From contig JBJKVQ010000018.1 in NCBI GenBank assembly GCA_045562575.1, positions 62,001 to 126,000 on the forward strand: a stretch of DNA of 64,000 nt, given 5' to 3'. This stretch comes from UBA6952 sp045562575. GTDB taxonomy: Bacteria > Chloroflexota > Dehalococcoidia > Lucifugimonadales > UBA6952. The notes under the pieces were generated by a model that had not been told where the DNA came from, did no database searches, and was given only the letters and a program-made list of their open reading frames with translations. Shown one piece after another: positions 32,523 to 42,439 of the stretch (its first letter is position 1; every line of letters starts with the position of its first letter). A program made the translations under genes and the position numbers.

Positions 32523-33728
32523 ATGACATTACCATTACAAGGTATTAAAGTTATCGATATGTCCCAAGTCTATTTTGGTCCTGGTGGAGCTGTATATCTT
32601 GCCGATCAAGGTGCAGAAGTCATCAAAATCGAGACCATTCGAGGTGACGCTATGCGCCACCGCTATACATCTCCATATTTAACAAAATGGAATATGAGTA
32701 AACCATTTTTGTCATTAAATAGAAATAAAAAAAGTATATCTTTGGATATTCGGACTGAAGAGGGTAAAAAGATCGTATCTGATTTATGTAAAACTACTGA
32801 TGTTTTTATATTGAATATGCGCCCGGGTACTGAAAAACAATTTGGGCTAGATTTTGAAACTTTGTCCAAAATAAATGATAAACTAATTTATGTTTCTATA
32901 AGTGGGTTCGGAAATGAAGGACCTGATTCCAGTCTCCCTGGCTATGATATAGTTCTTCAAGCAAAATCAGGTGTATTATCATTAAGAAAATTTCCAGACG
33001 GAACTCCAGTACCATACCCAATAATGTTTTCAGATATGTCTGGATGTATGTCACTTTCATATTCTGTAATGTTAGCACTTTGGGATCGAGAAAAAACCGG
33101 GAAAGGCCAAAAGATCGATTGTTCATTATTTAACCAAGCTTTGGCTATGCAAATGCAGCAATTAATCTGGGTAGAAAACGATCAAGGTAATCTTCCGGGG
33201 AATTCTCCTTCAGCTATGGCTTCTTGTTACGAATGTTCTGATGGTAAATGGATAGCGATTGTAGTAATGGAATCAAATCAATGGGCAGGCCTTTGTCGAG
33301 TAGTAGAACTTGATCATTTAATAGAAGATTCTGATTACAATTCTTATGAAAAGCGCGTAATAAACGCATCTGATTTAGCCGAATTATTTAGAGGTATTTT
33401 TCCAAGTAAAGATAGTTCATATTGGATAGATAAATTAAATAAAGAAGGTATACCTTGTTCAATTGTTCAGGAAAGAGATGATTTATTAAAAGATGATCAG
33501 GTAATATCAAACAAAATGATTGTGTCAGATACTCACCCAAAAGTAGGTAAAATAAGTTACGTTATGCCCCCATTTAAAATGTCCGATCACGATTATGTAA
33601 AATCTGCTCGTTTACCTGCCCCATTACTAGGGGAGCATACTAAGGAAATATTAAAAGATTTGGGCTATAAAGATGAAGAAATACAATCTTTTCTTGATCG
33701 TAATATAGTCAATCAAAATATCGAATGA
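32523..33728 (+). CDS. class III CoA-transferase (CaiB/BaiF family)
   Basis: A 401-residue enzyme of the formyl-CoA transferase family that moves CoA between acyl groups. It has LQGIKVIDMSQVYFGPGGAVYLADQGAEVIKIE at the start, LSLNRNKKSISLDIR, FGNEGPDSSLPGYD, and PYPIMFSDMSGC with the probable catalytic aspartate. The C-terminal part has GIPCSIV and PAPLLGEHTKEILKDLGY. The start is the ATG at 32523, with AAGGAGATAT upstream; reading frames extending 5' run into the tRNA gene. A relative of this gene lies at 41133-42353. The substrate is unknown. Confidence 0.9.
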   Translation: MTLPLQGIKVIDMSQVYFGPGGAVYLADQGAEVIKIETIRGDAMRHRYTSPYLTKWNMSKPFLSLNRNKKSISLDIRTEEGKKIVSDLCKTTDVFILNMRPGTEKQFGLDFETLSKINDKLIYVSISGFGNEGPDSSLPGYDIVLQAKSGVLSLRKFPDGTPVPYPIMFSDMSGCMSLSYSVMLALWDREKTGKGQKIDCSLFNQALAMQMQQLIWVENDQGNLPGNSPSAMASCYECSDGKWIAIVVMESNQWAGLCRVVELDHLIEDSDYNSYEKRVINASDLAELFRGIFPSKDSSYWIDKLNKEGIPCSIVQERDDLLKDDQVISNKMIVSDTHPKVGKISYVMPPFKMSDHDYVKSARLPAPLLGEHTKEILKDLGYKDEEIQSFLDRNIVNQNIE

Positions 33729-34757
33729 TTATGGTGAGATATTACTCCCTATAACCAAGCTAATTGCTATCATGAATCCAATCACGCATATAATTGTTAA
33801 AGCTACTTTTGGCCCAACTTTGAGTACATCTTTAATATCTACTCCTAAACCTATTGCAACCATTGATACTACAAATAAGTATTTTGATAATTGCCGAATC
33901 TGATCGCCAACATCAGTAGATATAATATCCACAGACCGTAAAATAGAGAAAAAGATAAATCCTATAACAAACCATGGGAAATAATTGAAAAGAGAAAAAT
34001 TGCCAGTGTTTTGATCTGAAGAGTGTTTTGGATTAGAGGATCCAAAGCTTTTAATTAATTGAACAACTACAACGAGCGGTCCTAATAGTATTATTCTTGT
34101 AATTTTTACTACTGTTGCAACAGTAGCAGATGTAGCACTAACTGTTGCAGATGCTGCATATACTTGAGCAACTGCATATACTGCCATACCTGCAACAATT
34201 CCGTAATGATATTCTGTAATTCCTAAACTTGAAAATAGTAAAGGTAATAGAATAATTTGTGCTGCTCCTAATACAGCACTTATACCAATTACTGCACTGA
34301 TATCAGTTGCACTAGCTCCTATTATTGGAGCCATTACTGCAACTGCAGAATTTCCACAAATTGAATTTCCTACACCGATTAAAGTGGCAATTTTTTTATT
34401 TAATCCTAGTATCAAGTGCCCAACTATATAGGCAATAATCATACTTCCAATAACGCCGAACAAAATAAGCAAAAAAAGTGGCAATCCAGCATCAAAGATA
34501 TCTGGCAAAAATATACTAGCACCTAAAATCATTACTGAAAATTCGAGTATATGTTTTCCAGCAAATTTAGCACCAGCATTGTACCAATTAGATTTTGGAG
34601 AAACATTTTTATATACGATACCAATAATTAAGGCAAGTAATAGGCTATCGATCAATAAATTTTGTACTTGTCGGCTCATTATGAAAATTATGCTTCCTAC
34701 AATAAAGCATAATAAAAGTCCTGGACCTAATGTTTTTATTTTTTCTTGACTAATCAT
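33729..34757 (-). CDS. YeiH/UPF0324-family membrane transporter
   Basis: A polytopic protein of 342 residues with about ten membrane segments. The family pattern includes GAKFAGKHILEFSVMILGASI, IGVGNSICGNSAVAVMAPIIGAS, and YAVAQVYAAS. YeiH-like proteins are annotated as putative sulfate exporters, with experimental support for organosulfonate-linked genes in some species, but the substrate here is not known. It ends directly at the stop of the CoA-transferase on the opposite strand (1-nt junction). Confidence 0.85.
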   Translation of the reverse strand: MISQEKIKTLGPGLLLCFIVGSIIFIMSRQVQNLLIDSLLLALIIGIVYKNVSPKSNWYNAGAKFAGKHILEFSVMILGASIFLPDIFDAGLPLFLLILFGVIGSMIIAYIVGHLILGLNKKIATLIGVGNSICGNSAVAVMAPIIGASATDISAVIGISAVLGAAQIILLPLLFSSLGITEYHYGIVAGMAVYAVAQVYAASATVSATSATVATVVKITRIILLGPLVVVVQLIKSFGSSNPKHSSDQNTGNFSLFNYFPWFVIGFIFFSILRSVDIISTDVGDQIRQLSKYLFVVSMVAIGLGVDIKDVLKVGPKVALTIICVIGFMIAISLVIGSNISP

Positions 34758-34897
34758 ATTTAACCTCGGTGTATTCTATTATTAGATTGCATTAGTTTCA
34801 ACATATTTATAACTTTTTCATTCAATCAATTGCTACTATTGGATTTTGTAATACAATATATTTACTTAAATGATTTTTTAACTTATATGAGGAATAA

Positions 34898-35818
34898 TTG
34901 AAAAAAATAATAGTAACTGGTGGTGCTGGGTTTATTGGATCACATATAGTGGACCGTTTGATTGTTGAAGGTTTTGAAGTAGCCATACTTGATAATATCT
35001 CATCTGGAAATCGGTTGAATATTAATAATGAAGCGAAATTGTATGAGGTTGATTTATATAATGGAGATATTAGTTCAGTTATAAAAGACTTTCAACCCAA
35101 TCTTATCTTTCATTTAGCTGCACAAAGTAGTGTTTCGGTATCAGAATCAAACCCTATTGAAGATGCTCGTAATAATATATTGGGTTCTTTAAATTTATAT
35201 AAGGCTTGTCATAACACATCAGTAGAAAAAATAATATTAAGTTCTACTGGGGGAGCTATATATGGGAATCAAAATGAATTTCCATGTTCTGAAAATTCTT
35301 CCCTTAATCCAATTTCTCCTTATGGTGTTAGCAAACTATCCTCTGAAAAATATTTAGAAGTATTTGCTGAATTATATGGGTATCAATATACAATTCTTAG
35401 ATATGGAAATGTATATGGGCCTAGGCAAAACCCCTCTGGGGAAGCAGGAGTTATTTCAATTTTTGCAGGACTTTTATTAAAAGGAGAATCGGTAAAAATC
35501 TTTGGAGATGGTTCACAACAAAGGGATTATATTTATATATCAGATGTAGTAGACGCTAATTTATTGGCGACAAATGCACCCAATAAATCGATTTATAATA
35601 TTTCTGCAAATAAAGCAACTTCAGTTATAGATATTTTCACTATGATTAAATCTTTAACTAAATCTACAAATACTCCTGTTTTTATGCCTAGAAGGAAATC
35701 TGATGTTGATAAGATCGTGTTAAATAATTCAAAAGCTACAAAAGAATTGAAATGGATGCCTAAAGTAAGCCTTGAAGATGGTATAGCCAATACCATTAAT
35801 TATTTAAAAATGAATTAA
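34898..35818 (+). CDS. NAD-dependent epimerase/dehydratase (UDP-glucose 4-epimerase type)
   Basis: A 306-residue short-chain dehydrogenase-like protein. The NAD motif is VTGGAGFIGSHI, followed by the acidic end of strand 2 (LDNISSG). Catalytic residues are the Ser/Thr in SSTGGAIYG and Y-x3-K in SPYGVSKLSSE. NVYGPRQNPSGEAGV and GDGSQQRDYIYISDV are the sugar-nucleotide region. The start is TTG with GAGGAA upstream. UDP-glucose 4-epimerase is the best call, but other sugar epimerases cannot be excluded. Its stop overlaps that of YvcK in a shared TTAA. Confidence 0.87.
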   Translation: MKKIIVTGGAGFIGSHIVDRLIVEGFEVAILDNISSGNRLNINNEAKLYEVDLYNGDISSVIKDFQPNLIFHLAAQSSVSVSESNPIEDARNNILGSLNLYKACHNTSVEKIILSSTGGAIYGNQNEFPCSENSSLNPISPYGVSKLSSEKYLEVFAELYGYQYTILRYGNVYGPRQNPSGEAGVISIFAGLLLKGESVKIFGDGSQQRDYIYISDVVDANLLATNAPNKSIYNISANKATSVIDIFTMIKSLTKSTNTPVFMPRRKSDVDKIVLNNSKATKELKWMPKVSLEDGIANTINYLKMN

Positions 35819-36744
35819 AGTAAAGTTTCTAGAATTCTAAAAATAGTATCGCTTAATTTATTGGGATCATGATTATTATTTGAATGACTACTCATGAGAT
35901 CAGCATTTATGACTTTTATACTATCTATGGGTGAGTATTGTTCAAAAGATAAGTCATGGCTTTCTGAAGTATTTTGTATTTTTGTAGAATTACATATGAC
36001 GTGAGTAATATCGACATTGGTATGTTTTTTAAATTCTGCTATATGATCATTTATGGTAAAACCCGAAGTTTCATTATCATTGGTAATATTCGATACAAAT
36101 ATAATTGGCTTTTTTATGCCATTTACTGCTTCTGCTACACCCTTAAATAAGAAATTTGTTATAACACTAGTGTAAAGGCTTCCTGGTCCAATAGTTACAG
36201 CGTCACACTCATCAATCGCATATTTAGCTAAAGGATTAAAAGTGATATTTGTGGGTTCAATCCAGATGTTAGTAATTTTTTCAATATTTTTTCCAATTTC
36301 TGACTCACCATTTAGTATTTGTTTTGATTTAGTTTGAGCTTTTACAATAGCTTCTGGATTATCTGAAATTGGTATTACTTGACCTTGAATGTTTAATAAT
36401 AAACCTGCTTTAATTATAGCCTCACTAAAGCTATTTTCTTGTTGGTTTAGTGCAGCAATGAGCAGGTTCCCTATATTATGGTCATATAGGTTTGAGTCAC
36501 TTTTAAATCTGTAATTTAGAGTAGATTTATATGAATTATCAAGGTTAGATAATGCCAGAAGACAATTTCGAATATCTCCAGGTGGTGCCATATTATAATC
36601 TTTTCTTATACGACCAGAACTACCCCCGTCATCAGTAACAGTGACTACTGCTGTTATATACTCAGTTTTATGTTTTAAGCCTGAAAGTAAATTTGACAGG
36701 CCTGTACCACCACCAATAGCAACAATTTTGGTATCTCTCGACAT
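35815..36744 (-). CDS. YvcK-family (gluconeogenesis factor) protein
   Basis: A 309-residue CofD-like protein with the nucleotide-binding start IGGGTGLSNLLSGLK and VTDDGGSSGRIRKDYN, then PPGDIRNCLLAL, and VTIGPGSLYTSVI in the core. YvcK proteins bind UDP-sugars and are needed for cell shape and growth on gluconeogenic carbon in other bacteria. The usual yvcJ/rapZ and whiA neighbours are not present here. It is convergent with the epimerase and divergent from cmk. Confidence 0.9.
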   Translation of the reverse strand: MSRDTKIVAIGGGTGLSNLLSGLKHKTEYITAVVTVTDDGGSSGRIRKDYNMAPPGDIRNCLLALSNLDNSYKSTLNYRFKSDSNLYDHNIGNLLIAALNQQENSFSEAIIKAGLLLNIQGQVIPISDNPEAIVKAQTKSKQILNGESEIGKNIEKITNIWIEPTNITFNPLAKYAIDECDAVTIGPGSLYTSVITNFLFKGVAEAVNGIKKPIIFVSNITNDNETSGFTINDHIAEFKKHTNVDITHVICNSTKIQNTSESHDLSFEQYSPIDSIKVINADLMSSHSNNNHDPNKLSDTIFRILETLL

Positions 36745-36807
36745 ATATATTCCTATAATTTATCTAAATATTGCATCACAAATTAATATAGAGGTATCAT
36801 AAGCCTT

Positions 36808-37488
36808 ATGACAAGTCTTAAAACAACAGTGATAGCGATTGATGGACCCGCAGCGTCTGGTAAGACAAGTGTAGGGAAAATTATAGCTGAAAAACTAAAC
36901 TTCAATTTTTTAGATACAGGTATAATGTATCGTGCAATTACCTATGCAGCATTAGATTCTAATGTTGTTTTTAATAAAAAAACAACAGTCGGAGACTTTA
37001 TAGATGATGTGGATTTACGAATAATTTTTGATGATTCGCGAGATCTTAAGGTTAAATTGAACAATATTGATATCTCCAAATCTTTACACTCTATAGCTAT
37101 CGATCAAAATGTCTCATATTATTCATCTTTTAAAGAAATCAGAGATTTTCTTGTCGAACAACAAAGAGAGATAGCTAGTTACGATAATACTGTTATGGTT
37201 GGGCGTGACATAGGTTCAGTTGTTGTTCCGGATAGTTTAAAAATATTTTTAACAGCATCAATATCTGAACGCGCAAAACGCCGACATAAAGAATTAATTG
37301 ATTCAGGTGTATCTGCTGAATTGAATGAAATTGAATCTGAATTAGAGAGACGTGATGAACTAGATTCTAAAAGAAAAGAATCACCATTAGTTATAGCAAA
37401 TGACGCTACAATAGTAGTTAGTGATGGAATGATGCTTGAAGGAGTAGTTAGTTTTATACTAAATAATATTTTAGCGAGAAAATTATGA
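36808..37488 (+). CDS. cmk: cytidylate kinase
   Basis: Phosphorylates CMP and dCMP. The P-loop is IDGPAASGKTSVGK near residue 11, the CMP-binding stretch is FLDTGIMYRAITYAAL, and the lid/NMP segment MVGRDIGSVVVPD is present. The length of 226 residues is normal. Its stop overlaps the plsC ATG (ATGA), so the two are translationally coupled. Pairing of cmk with plsC is a known gene order in several phyla. Confidence 0.94.
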   Translation: MTSLKTTVIAIDGPAASGKTSVGKIIAEKLNFNFLDTGIMYRAITYAALDSNVVFNKKTTVGDFIDDVDLRIIFDDSRDLKVKLNNIDISKSLHSIAIDQNVSYYSSFKEIRDFLVEQQREIASYDNTVMVGRDIGSVVVPDSLKIFLTASISERAKRRHKELIDSGVSAELNEIESELERRDELDSKRKESPLVIANDATIVVSDGMMLEGVVSFILNNILARKL

Positions 37489-38096
37489 TATATAATTTTT
37501 TAATTTTTGTAGGAAAAGTTTGTTATAAACTTTTTGCTAAAGTTACTGTTGTTGGAAAACATAATATACCGAAAAAGGGTTCAGTTTTAATCGTCTCAAA
37601 TCATACAGCTAATTTGGATCCTGCAATGTTGGCTGTTATGTTGCCTAGAACTATAAACTTTGTCGGCAAAACTGAACTATTTAAGTCTAAAATATCAGCA
37701 ATTTTAATGAAGGGACTACATGTTATTCCTATACGAAGGTTTTCATTAGACCGCAAAGGTTTGGTACGTGTTTTTGAAGCAATTGAACAAGGTAAGGCTA
37801 TTGGTTTTTTTCCAGAAGGCACACGAAGTGGACCTTCTGGTTTAAAAAAAGGGAACCGAGGTGCCGCATATATTGCATCAAAGTCTGGAGTTTCAGTTAT
37901 TCCTGTTGGAATATCAGGTACAAGTAAAATTAATTCATACTTAAGATTCCCTTTCCCTTTTACTAAAATCGTGGTAAATATTGGAGAAGCTATCCATATT
38001 GAGGAAAATTATGACCTTGAAATGGGTACTGATATAATTATGAATAAAATAGCTGAATTGCTACCAGAGTCATTAAGAGGTTTATACAAAGGTTAA
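37485..38096 (+). CDS. plsC: 1-acylglycerol-3-phosphate acyltransferase
   Basis: A 203-residue acyltransferase making phosphatidic acid. The H-x4-D catalytic motif is in NHTANLDP, with GLHVIPIRRFS, FFPEGTRSGP (substrate loop), and VIPVGISGT. An N-terminal hydrophobic helix (about 1-18) anchors it to the membrane. It is coupled to cmk and followed by glmS after 3 nt. Confidence 0.93.
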   Translation: MIYNFLIFVGKVCYKLFAKVTVVGKHNIPKKGSVLIVSNHTANLDPAMLAVMLPRTINFVGKTELFKSKISAILMKGLHVIPIRRFSLDRKGLVRVFEAIEQGKAIGFFPEGTRSGPSGLKKGNRGAAYIASKSGVSVIPVGISGTSKINSYLRFPFPFTKIVVNIGEAIHIEENYDLEMGTDIIMNKIAELLPESLRGLYKG

Positions 38097-38099
38097 ATT

Positions 38100-39944
38100 A
38101 TGTGTGGAATTGTTGGATATCTAGGTTATAGAAATGCACAAGACGTAATTGTTTCAAGTTTACAAAAACTTGAATATCGTGGTTATGATAGTTGTGGATT
38201 AGCTATTTTGAATACCGAAAATAAAATTGAATATATGAAGACAGCTGGAAAAATCAATGATTTAAAAGAAATGTTAATTGAATACAGAATACCAGGAAAT
38301 TTTGGTATTGGTCATACTCGTTGGGCGACACATGGCAAACCAGATGATAGAAACGCCCATCCCCATAGTGATGGAGACTCATCAGTATGGATTGTCCATA
38401 ATGGGATAGTTGAAAATTATCAAGAATTAAAAACTGAATTACAATACAAAGGTTATAAATTTAAATCTGAGACTGACAGTGAAATAATAGCGTTTTTGAT
38501 TTCAGATTTATTAAAACAAGAATATTCCTTTATTGAATCTGTAGAAAAGACTGCACAAATGATAACCGGATCTCATTCAGTTTTAGCCATGGCCGATAAA
38601 GATATGCGAAAAGTAATAGGTTTCAGAAAAGGTCATGCAGGCGGGTTGGTTGTGGGATATGGAAATGATGAAATGTTCATTGCAAGTGATATGTCTGCTA
38701 TAGGTGAATATACTAACAAATTAGTATATCTTGAATCTGATCAATTAGTTATTTTAGATAATAATTCTGCTTCATATAAAGATATTGGTGGTGGGTATTT
38801 TGAACCTGATCATAGTTTTATTGAGGTTCCAGATACACATTTTAGCAAAGATGATTTTGATCACTATATGATTAAAGAAATAATTGAACAACCAAGAAGT
38901 ATATATAACAGTTTAAGTAATAAAATAATTTTCAATGATGACAAAATAGAATTCGAAGATTTTATTTTGCCAAATGATTTTACAAATGATATCAACAGGA
39001 TAATTTTGACAGGTATGGGTACTAGTCTTTATGCATGTGAAGTTGGGCAATACTTTATCGAAAGTATATCAAACATTCCATGTCAAACAGAGGATGCCTC
39101 TGAATTAAGATACAAGGATACCCCTATTGATAAAAATACTTTGCTTATCTCGGTTACTCAATCTGGTGAAACTGCAGATACATTAGGAGCAATGTCTTTA
39201 TTTCAAACTAAAGGTTGTAAACAAATCCTAATATCTAATTCAGTAGGCTCAGCAGCAAGTAGGATTGCAGATATCGAAATAAATATCAATTCAGGAATTG
39301 AAATTGGCGTAGCTAGTACAAAATCATTTACAGGATCAATTTTATCTTTATTATTTCTGGCGATTAAATTTGGAACTGATAAAGGTAGTTTATCGAAACC
39401 TGAAGCTGAATCTTTAATAATGGATTCCACAAAATTACCAGACCTGATGAATCAAGTGGTAGAAATGAATCCTCAAATAGTAATGATGGCTAAAAAATAC
39501 TCTAAATATAATCATTTTCTATATTTAGGGCGAGGACTCAATAAACCTGTTGCATTTGAAGGCGCACTTAAACTAAAAGAAGTAAGCTACATTCATGCTG
39601 AAGGATATTCGGCAGGACAAATGAAACATGGCCCAATTGCCTTAGTTGATAATAATATACCGGTTATTGCTATGGCACTAACAGATAATTATTACGAAAA
39701 AATGAGAAATACTATTCAGGAAATTAAGGCAAGAAGTGGAATTTTAATTGGGCTTGTAACTAAAGGGAATTACGATTTAGATGGACTAATAGATGATGTT
39801 ATAGAGATACCTGAATGTCCTAAGTATTTAACACCTTTCTTAACAATAATACCCTTACAACTATTTTCTTATTATATTGCCTTAGAATTAGGTTATGACG
39901 TGGATCAACCCCGTAATTTAGCTAAAACTGTTACTGTGGAATAA
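38100..39944 (+). CDS. glmS: glutamine-fructose-6-phosphate aminotransferase
   Basis: Makes glucosamine-6-phosphate for peptidoglycan, 614 residues. The catalytic cysteine is at position 2 in MCGIVGYLG (N-terminal Ntn-amidotransferase), with GHTRWATHGKP and HNGIVENYQEL. Two SIS domains follow (TGMGTSLYACEVGQYFIE, SVTQSGETADTL, GVASTKSFTG, and GRGLNKPVAFEGALKLKE). The C-terminal PRNLAKTVTVE is the usual end. No glmS ribozyme-like leader is possible because only 3 nt separate it from plsC. Confidence 0.96.
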   Translation: MCGIVGYLGYRNAQDVIVSSLQKLEYRGYDSCGLAILNTENKIEYMKTAGKINDLKEMLIEYRIPGNFGIGHTRWATHGKPDDRNAHPHSDGDSSVWIVHNGIVENYQELKTELQYKGYKFKSETDSEIIAFLISDLLKQEYSFIESVEKTAQMITGSHSVLAMADKDMRKVIGFRKGHAGGLVVGYGNDEMFIASDMSAIGEYTNKLVYLESDQLVILDNNSASYKDIGGGYFEPDHSFIEVPDTHFSKDDFDHYMIKEIIEQPRSIYNSLSNKIIFNDDKIEFEDFILPNDFTNDINRIILTGMGTSLYACEVGQYFIESISNIPCQTEDASELRYKDTPIDKNTLLISVTQSGETADTLGAMSLFQTKGCKQILISNSVGSAASRIADIEININSGIEIGVASTKSFTGSILSLLFLAIKFGTDKGSLSKPEAESLIMDSTKLPDLMNQVVEMNPQIVMMAKKYSKYNHFLYLGRGLNKPVAFEGALKLKEVSYIHAEGYSAGQMKHGPIALVDNNIPVIAMALTDNYYEKMRNTIQEIKARSGILIGLVTKGNYDLDGLIDDVIEIPECPKYLTPFLTIIPLQLFSYYIALELGYDVDQPRNLAKTVTVE

Positions 39945-39951
39945 TATAATC

Positions 39952-41118
39952 ATGGATTTTACTTATAGTGAAACACAACAATCGATCATTGAAGCTATCA
40001 AATTACTAATGAAAGACTTCGATGATGATTATTGGAGAACATGCGATAAAGAAGGTTTGTTCCCACATCAGTTTTATGATGCGGTTGCTAAAGGTGGTTG
40101 GCTAGGTATTGCTATGCCCCAGCAATACGGTGGGTCAAATCTTGGTATAAGCGAAGCAGCAGTTTTGATGCAAACAATAAGTGAATCAGGCGGTGGTATG
40201 TCGGCAGCTTCAAGTATTCATATGAATATTTTTGGACCACATCCTATAGTCGTACATGGCACCGAAGAACAAAGATCTCGTTGGTTGCCGCCTTTGATAC
40301 AAGGGAAAGAAAAATGTTGTTTTGGGGTAACTGAACCAGATGCAGGACTTGATACAGGGAGCATTACTACAAAAGCCGAGAAAACTGAAGGTGGTTATAT
40401 AATTACTGGACAAAAAATCTGGACATCTACTGCTCAAATTGCCGATAAAATTATGATATTAGTTAGAACTACTCCAAAAGAAGAATGTGAGAAAAATATT
40501 GATGGACTCACTTTATTTTATACTGATTTTGATAGATCAAAAATTGAAGTTATTGAAATCGATAAAATGGGAAGAGCCGCAGTAGATAGTAATCAAATAT
40601 TTATCGATGGTTTGGAAGTCCCTGAAGATGACCGTATAGGTGAGGAAAATAAGGGATTCTATTATTTATTAGATAGCCTGAATCCTGAAAGAATATTAAT
40701 TGCAGCAGAAGCTTTAGGTATAGGAAGAAGCGCTTTAAATAGAGCAGTGGATTATGCTATGAATCGTATTATTTTTGATCGTCCAATAGGCAAAAATCAA
40801 AGTATACAGCACCCTCTTGCTGAAAACTGGGTCGAATTAGAAGCAGCTGAATTGTTGATTTTAAAAGCAGCATACCAATATGATAATGGTCAAAATTCTG
40901 GGGGACTTGCTAATGCAGCAAAATACTTCGCTGCAGAAGTAGCATTTAAAGCTGCAAATCAAGCAGTTATGACCTTAGGTGGCATGGGATATGCAAAAGA
41001 TTTTCATGTTGAAAGATTATTACGTGAATCAATGATTCCTCGGTTAGCACCAGTTAGTGCACAAATGGTATTAAATTATATTTCAGAACGTATACTTGGA
41101 TTACCTAAATCATATTGA
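39952..41118 (+). CDS. acyl-CoA dehydrogenase family protein
   Basis: A 388-residue FAD flavoenzyme that oxidises acyl-CoA at the alpha-beta bond. It shows CCFGVTEPDAGLDTGSITTKAE, TGQKIWTSTAQIADKIMILVRT (FAD-binding loops), and QAVMTLGGMGYAKDFHVERLLRE. The region that normally has the catalytic E-G-T reads RLAPVSAQM here, so the base at that position seems replaced, as in some divergent subgroups. It is followed by a CoA-transferase after 14 nt, suggesting use of one acyl-CoA substrate. The substrate is not known. Confidence 0.9.
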   Translation: MDFTYSETQQSIIEAIKLLMKDFDDDYWRTCDKEGLFPHQFYDAVAKGGWLGIAMPQQYGGSNLGISEAAVLMQTISESGGGMSAASSIHMNIFGPHPIVVHGTEEQRSRWLPPLIQGKEKCCFGVTEPDAGLDTGSITTKAEKTEGGYIITGQKIWTSTAQIADKIMILVRTTPKEECEKNIDGLTLFYTDFDRSKIEVIEIDKMGRAAVDSNQIFIDGLEVPEDDRIGEENKGFYYLLDSLNPERILIAAEALGIGRSALNRAVDYAMNRIIFDRPIGKNQSIQHPLAENWVELEAAELLILKAAYQYDNGQNSGGLANAAKYFAAEVAFKAANQAVMTLGGMGYAKDFHVERLLRESMIPRLAPVSAQMVLNYISERILGLPKSY

Positions 41119-41132
41119 TTGGATAATTATTG

Positions 41133-42353
41133 ATGGATAATATTACACACGCATTGCAAGGGATTAAAGTTTTAGATTTAACGCGAGTACTCGGTGGACC
41201 TTATGCAACTCAAATTCTTGCTGATCACGGGGCAGAAGTTATTAAAGTAGAACCTGAACTTGGTGATGAAGTAAGAGATTGGGGCCCTCCATTTAATGAT
41301 AGTATCGCGGCTTATTATATTAACCTTAATCGTAATAAAAAATTAATCTCAATTGATTTACGACAAAAACAAGGACAAGATATCATTCTCAAACTTTTAG
41401 AAGACTCAGATGTCCTAATTGAAAATTTCAAAACTGGAACAATGGAAAATTGGGGATTAGGGTTTGAGGATGTTTTAAGTAAGAAGTTTCCAAAGCTTAT
41501 ACATTGTCGTATATCTGGATTCGGATCTGATGGCCCACTTGGGGGATATCCTGGTTACGACGTTATTATCCAAGCTATGGCAGGGATGATGTCAATTAAT
41601 GGTATGCCAGATAGTGGTACAGTTCGTATTGGTGCACCTATTGTTGATATGGGAACTGGACTATACAGCACAATAGGTATACTAATGGCATTACAAGAAC
41701 GGAATATTTCAGGGCAGGGGCAATTTATTGATATGACTCTTTATGATAGTGCAATTGCACTTATGCATCCGTACAACGCTAATTATCTTTTATCTGGTGT
41801 ACCAGGTACTCCGACTGGAAATGATCATCCAAATATTTCTCCATACGGTAAATTCAAAACAGGTACTAATGAAATAGTAATAATGATTGGTAATAACAAT
41901 GGATTTGCAAAACTATGTAATGAACTAGGTTTAGAGCAATTATTAAGTGATTCTAAATTTATAAATAATTCAGATAGAGTACAAAATCGAGATGAATTAA
42001 ATCAATTGATTGAAAATGCTCTCAAAGATGTAGATGGTGGGGAATTTTCTGAAAAATTATTATCTGCAGGCATTCCAGCTGGACCTGTTAGAAATATACA
42101 ACAAGCTTTAGACCATCCCCATACTGAGCACCGAAATATGAAGATAGTTGAAGGAACTTATCAAGGGATATCATCTCCAATAAAGTTTAGTCGTTCAAAA
42201 AATGCTGGTGTAAAAATAACTCCCTCTACTATAGGTAATAATACAAGAGAAATTTTATTATCTATAGGATATGATAATTCTACTATAGAAGAGATGCTTA
42301 CTACTGGTGTTGTAAGTGAGAACAAGGAAGACAACAATAATACTCAACAGTAA
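41133..42353 (+). CDS. class III CoA-transferase (CaiB/BaiF family)
   Basis: A 406-residue CoA-transferase with LQGIKVLDLTRVLGGPYATQILADHGAEVIKVE, INLNRNKKLISIDLR, FGSDGPLGGYPGYD, and the catalytic-aspartate stretch IGAPIVDMGTGLYSTIGI. The C-terminal half has GIPAGPVRNIQQALDHPH and NTREILLSIGYDNSTI. The ATG at 41133 has TTGGATAATTATTG upstream, a poor ribosome site, so coupling with the dehydrogenase is likely. Closest relative in the window is the gene at 32523-33728. A stretch of mostly Asn at its C-terminus (DNNNTQQ) is variable. Confidence 0.9.
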   Translation: MDNITHALQGIKVLDLTRVLGGPYATQILADHGAEVIKVEPELGDEVRDWGPPFNDSIAAYYINLNRNKKLISIDLRQKQGQDIILKLLEDSDVLIENFKTGTMENWGLGFEDVLSKKFPKLIHCRISGFGSDGPLGGYPGYDVIIQAMAGMMSINGMPDSGTVRIGAPIVDMGTGLYSTIGILMALQERNISGQGQFIDMTLYDSAIALMHPYNANYLLSGVPGTPTGNDHPNISPYGKFKTGTNEIVIMIGNNNGFAKLCNELGLEQLLSDSKFINNSDRVQNRDELNQLIENALKDVDGGEFSEKLLSAGIPAGPVRNIQQALDHPHTEHRNMKIVEGTYQGISSPIKFSRSKNAGVKITPSTIGNNTREILLSIGYDNSTIEEMLTTGVVSENKEDNNNTQQ

Positions 42354-42439
42354 TTTATTGGTTTTCCTCTTTATAATAGGATAGATATCAATTACAATGT
42401 ATCTTGTTTAAATAACGTGTACTTTTTGGGAGACGAGGA

